Shown: positions 5,065-5,783 of the stretch, one piece after another
Layout: each line of letters opens with the position of its first letter
Position numbering within the stretch: the stretch's first letter is position 1
Assembly: GCA_947456315.1 (NCBI GenBank)
Contig: CANGRU010000122.1
Location: 1-5,783 of the forward strand
From: Beijerinckiaceae bacterium
GTDB lineage: Bacteria; Pseudomonadota; Alphaproteobacteria; Rhizobiales; Beijerinckiaceae
DNA: 5,783 nucleotides
Direction of reading: 5' to 3'
The notes under the pieces: model-generated
The model's database searches: none
Seen by the model: only the letters and a program-made list of their open reading frames with translations
Told to the model about the DNA's origin: nothing
Translations under genes and position numbers: made by a program

Positions 5065-5088
5065 TTTGGAGCGTGGGCCCATTGTCGC

Positions 5089-5164
5089 GTCTGCAAGGCA
5101 GACCTAAATCAGGCTTGGCCGCAACGGCCTTACGTCAGGAAGCCGGCCAAAAAGGTGCAGGCTT
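5089..5164 (+). other. three consecutive stem-loops in the leader of the binding-protein gene
   Basis: Stem 1 is GTCTGC-AAG-GCAGAC (5089-5103), perfect over 6 bp. Stem 2 is GGCCG-CAA-CGGCC (5117-5129), perfect over 5 bp. Stem 3 pairs AAGCC (5140-5144) with GGCTT (5160-5164) across a 15-base loop and ends five bases before the Shine-Dalgarno sequence, followed by TTT. I do not recognise a riboswitch family. They may stabilise the messenger, as is common for abundant binding proteins, or control translation. Confidence 0.35.
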
Positions 5165-5168
5165 TTTC

Positions 5169-5174
5169 GGGAGG
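5169..5174 (+). promoter_or_regulatory. Shine-Dalgarno site of the binding-protein gene
   Basis: GGGAGG lies five bases before the ATG at 5180. It fixes the start, which is immediately followed by a coherent export signal. Confidence 0.85.
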
Positions 5175-5179
5175 ATAAA

Positions 5180-5783
5180 ATGTTTCGCAGACAAATTCTG
5201 AAGAGCATCGGCGTGGCCGGTCTGGCTCTCGCAACAGGCGTTTCTGCTGCCTCGGCGCAAGAAGTGGTGAAGGTTGGTCTCATTCTCCCGATGACAGGCC
5301 CCTCGGCCTCGACCGGTCGCCAGATCGAAGCCGGCGCGCGCCTGTGGATGGCGCAGAACGGCACCACCGTTGCCGGCAAGAAGATCGAACTCATCATCAA
5401 GGATGACACGGGTGCTGCTGACCAGTCCAAGCGTCTGGCGACCGAACTCGTCGTCAATGACAAGGTTGCCGTTCTCGGTGGCTTTGGTCTGACACCGCTC
5501 GCCTTGTCGGTTGGCCCTGTGGCCACACAGGCCAAGGTTCCGGCTGTGATCATGGCGGCTGGCACATCGACGATTGTGGCCTCTTCGCCTTACTTCGTGC
5601 GCACCAGCTTCACGCTGCCGCAGAACACCGCGCCGATGGCGCAATGGTCGGCTGCCAATGGCATCAAGACTGTTGTGACACTCGTGTCCGATTACGGTCC
5701 GGGTCTGGATTCGGAAAAGGCTTTCAAGGCTGAATTCGAAGCCAAGGGCGGCAAGGTTCTTGAAACGCTCCGCGCCCCGCTGA
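5180..5783 (+). CDS. ABC transporter substrate-binding protein, LivJ-type (partial)
   Basis: The gene runs off the window after 201 complete codons of a usual 380-400. Residues 1-26 are a signal peptide: FRRQILK (2-8), a hydrophobic stretch to about 20, and an AxA cleavage site (Ala24-Ser25-Ala26 before Gln27). RRQILK fits the twin-arginine pattern, so Tat export is possible. The mature part begins VKVGLILPMTGPSASTGRQIEAGARL, the typical opening of the Peripla_BP_6 (LivJ/type I) fold. GGFGLTPLALSVGPVA and AAGTSTIVASSPYFVRTSFTLPQ then supply ligand-contacting loops, and LVSDYGPGLD starts the second lobe. Such periplasmic proteins deliver branched-chain amino acids, amides or aromatic acids to a HAAT-family ABC importer. 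The divergent PcaR/PobR-like regulator suggests an aromatic or related carboxylate, but this is inference. Permease and ATPase genes probably follow beyond the window. Confidence 0.93.
   Translation, partial: MFRRQILKSIGVAGLALATGVSAASAQEVVKVGLILPMTGPSASTGRQIEAGARLWMAQNGTTVAGKKIELIIKDDTGAADQSKRLATELVVNDKVAVLGGFGLTPLALSVGPVATQAKVPAVIMAAGTSTIVASSPYFVRTSFTLPQNTAPMAQWSAANGIKTVVTLVSDYGPGLDSEKAFKAEFEAKGGKVLETLRAPL

Larger units (their letters stand above)
4858..5179. other. 322-bp divergent intergenic region, IclR gene / binding-protein gene
   Basis: No gene is supported here. From left to right it holds an imperfect palindrome like a PcaR operator (4939-4957), with an extra TCGCA half-site 20 bp to its left (4923-4927). 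Next comes a second inverted repeat, GCGA-GATAA-TCGC (5052-5064), overlapping a possible -10 element. Three consecutive stem-loops (5089-5164) then lead to the Shine-Dalgarno sequence of the binding-protein gene. The length is generous for two promoters and suggests a long 5' leader on the plus strand. Confidence 0.7.

Noticed and set aside
5104..5644. Two minus-strand open frames opposite the binding-protein gene
   Set aside because: Shadows of the substrate-binding protein, which has a signal peptide, Shine-Dalgarno and a clear family fold on the plus strand.

Overview
The window looks like chromosomal DNA of an alphaproteobacterium, most likely of the order Hyphomicrobiales (Rhizobiales). 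The grounds are: GC-rich sequence (estimated by eye at about 60%), protein families typical of that order, two copies of a GC-rich palindromic intergenic repeat of a kind common there, and a perfect CtrA-type TTAA-N7-TTAA motif. Genus cannot be fixed from the sequence alone.

Layout. Bases 2-169 are the last 55 codons of an L,D-transpeptidase (YkuD fold), meeting tail to tail a possible 61-aa protein on the minus strand (166-351). A 410-bp stretch (352-761) has no convincing gene; it holds the CtrA-like box and palindromic repeat copy 1 (501-630). A HAD-superfamily phosphatase (762-1496, +) overlaps by 15 bp at its end a MarR-family regulator (1482-1931, -). Upstream of the regulator and co-oriented with it is a metallo-beta-lactamase-fold hydrolase (1997-2905, -). 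A 111-bp divergent promoter region separates the hydrolase from a short-chain dehydrogenase (3017-3868, +). Repeat copy 2 (3879-4024, inverted relative to copy 1) fills the gap between the dehydrogenase and an IclR-family regulator of the PcaR/PcaU/PobR type (4072-4857, -). Another divergent region (4858-5179) leads to a branched-chain-amino-acid-type ABC transporter substrate-binding protein (5180 onward, +), cut by the window end.

How the genes fit together. The clearest functional unit is the divergent IclR regulator / substrate-binding protein pair. The gap contains a palindrome with the same outer half-sites as the Pseudomonas PcaR operator, and a second partial match overlaps a possible -10 element. 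The simplest reading is a regulator controlling uptake of an aromatic or other small carboxylate. The binding protein has an RR-Q-I-L-K N-terminus that suggests Tat export. The hydrolase and MarR gene may form a two-gene unit. The HAD, hydrolase and dehydrogenase genes show no clear shared pathway.

I found no IS element, CRISPR array, tRNA, rRNA or obvious new multi-gene system. The most noteworthy points are the inverted repeat pair, the PcaR-like operators, the CtrA-like box, the Tat-like signal and the structured leader before the binding-protein gene.
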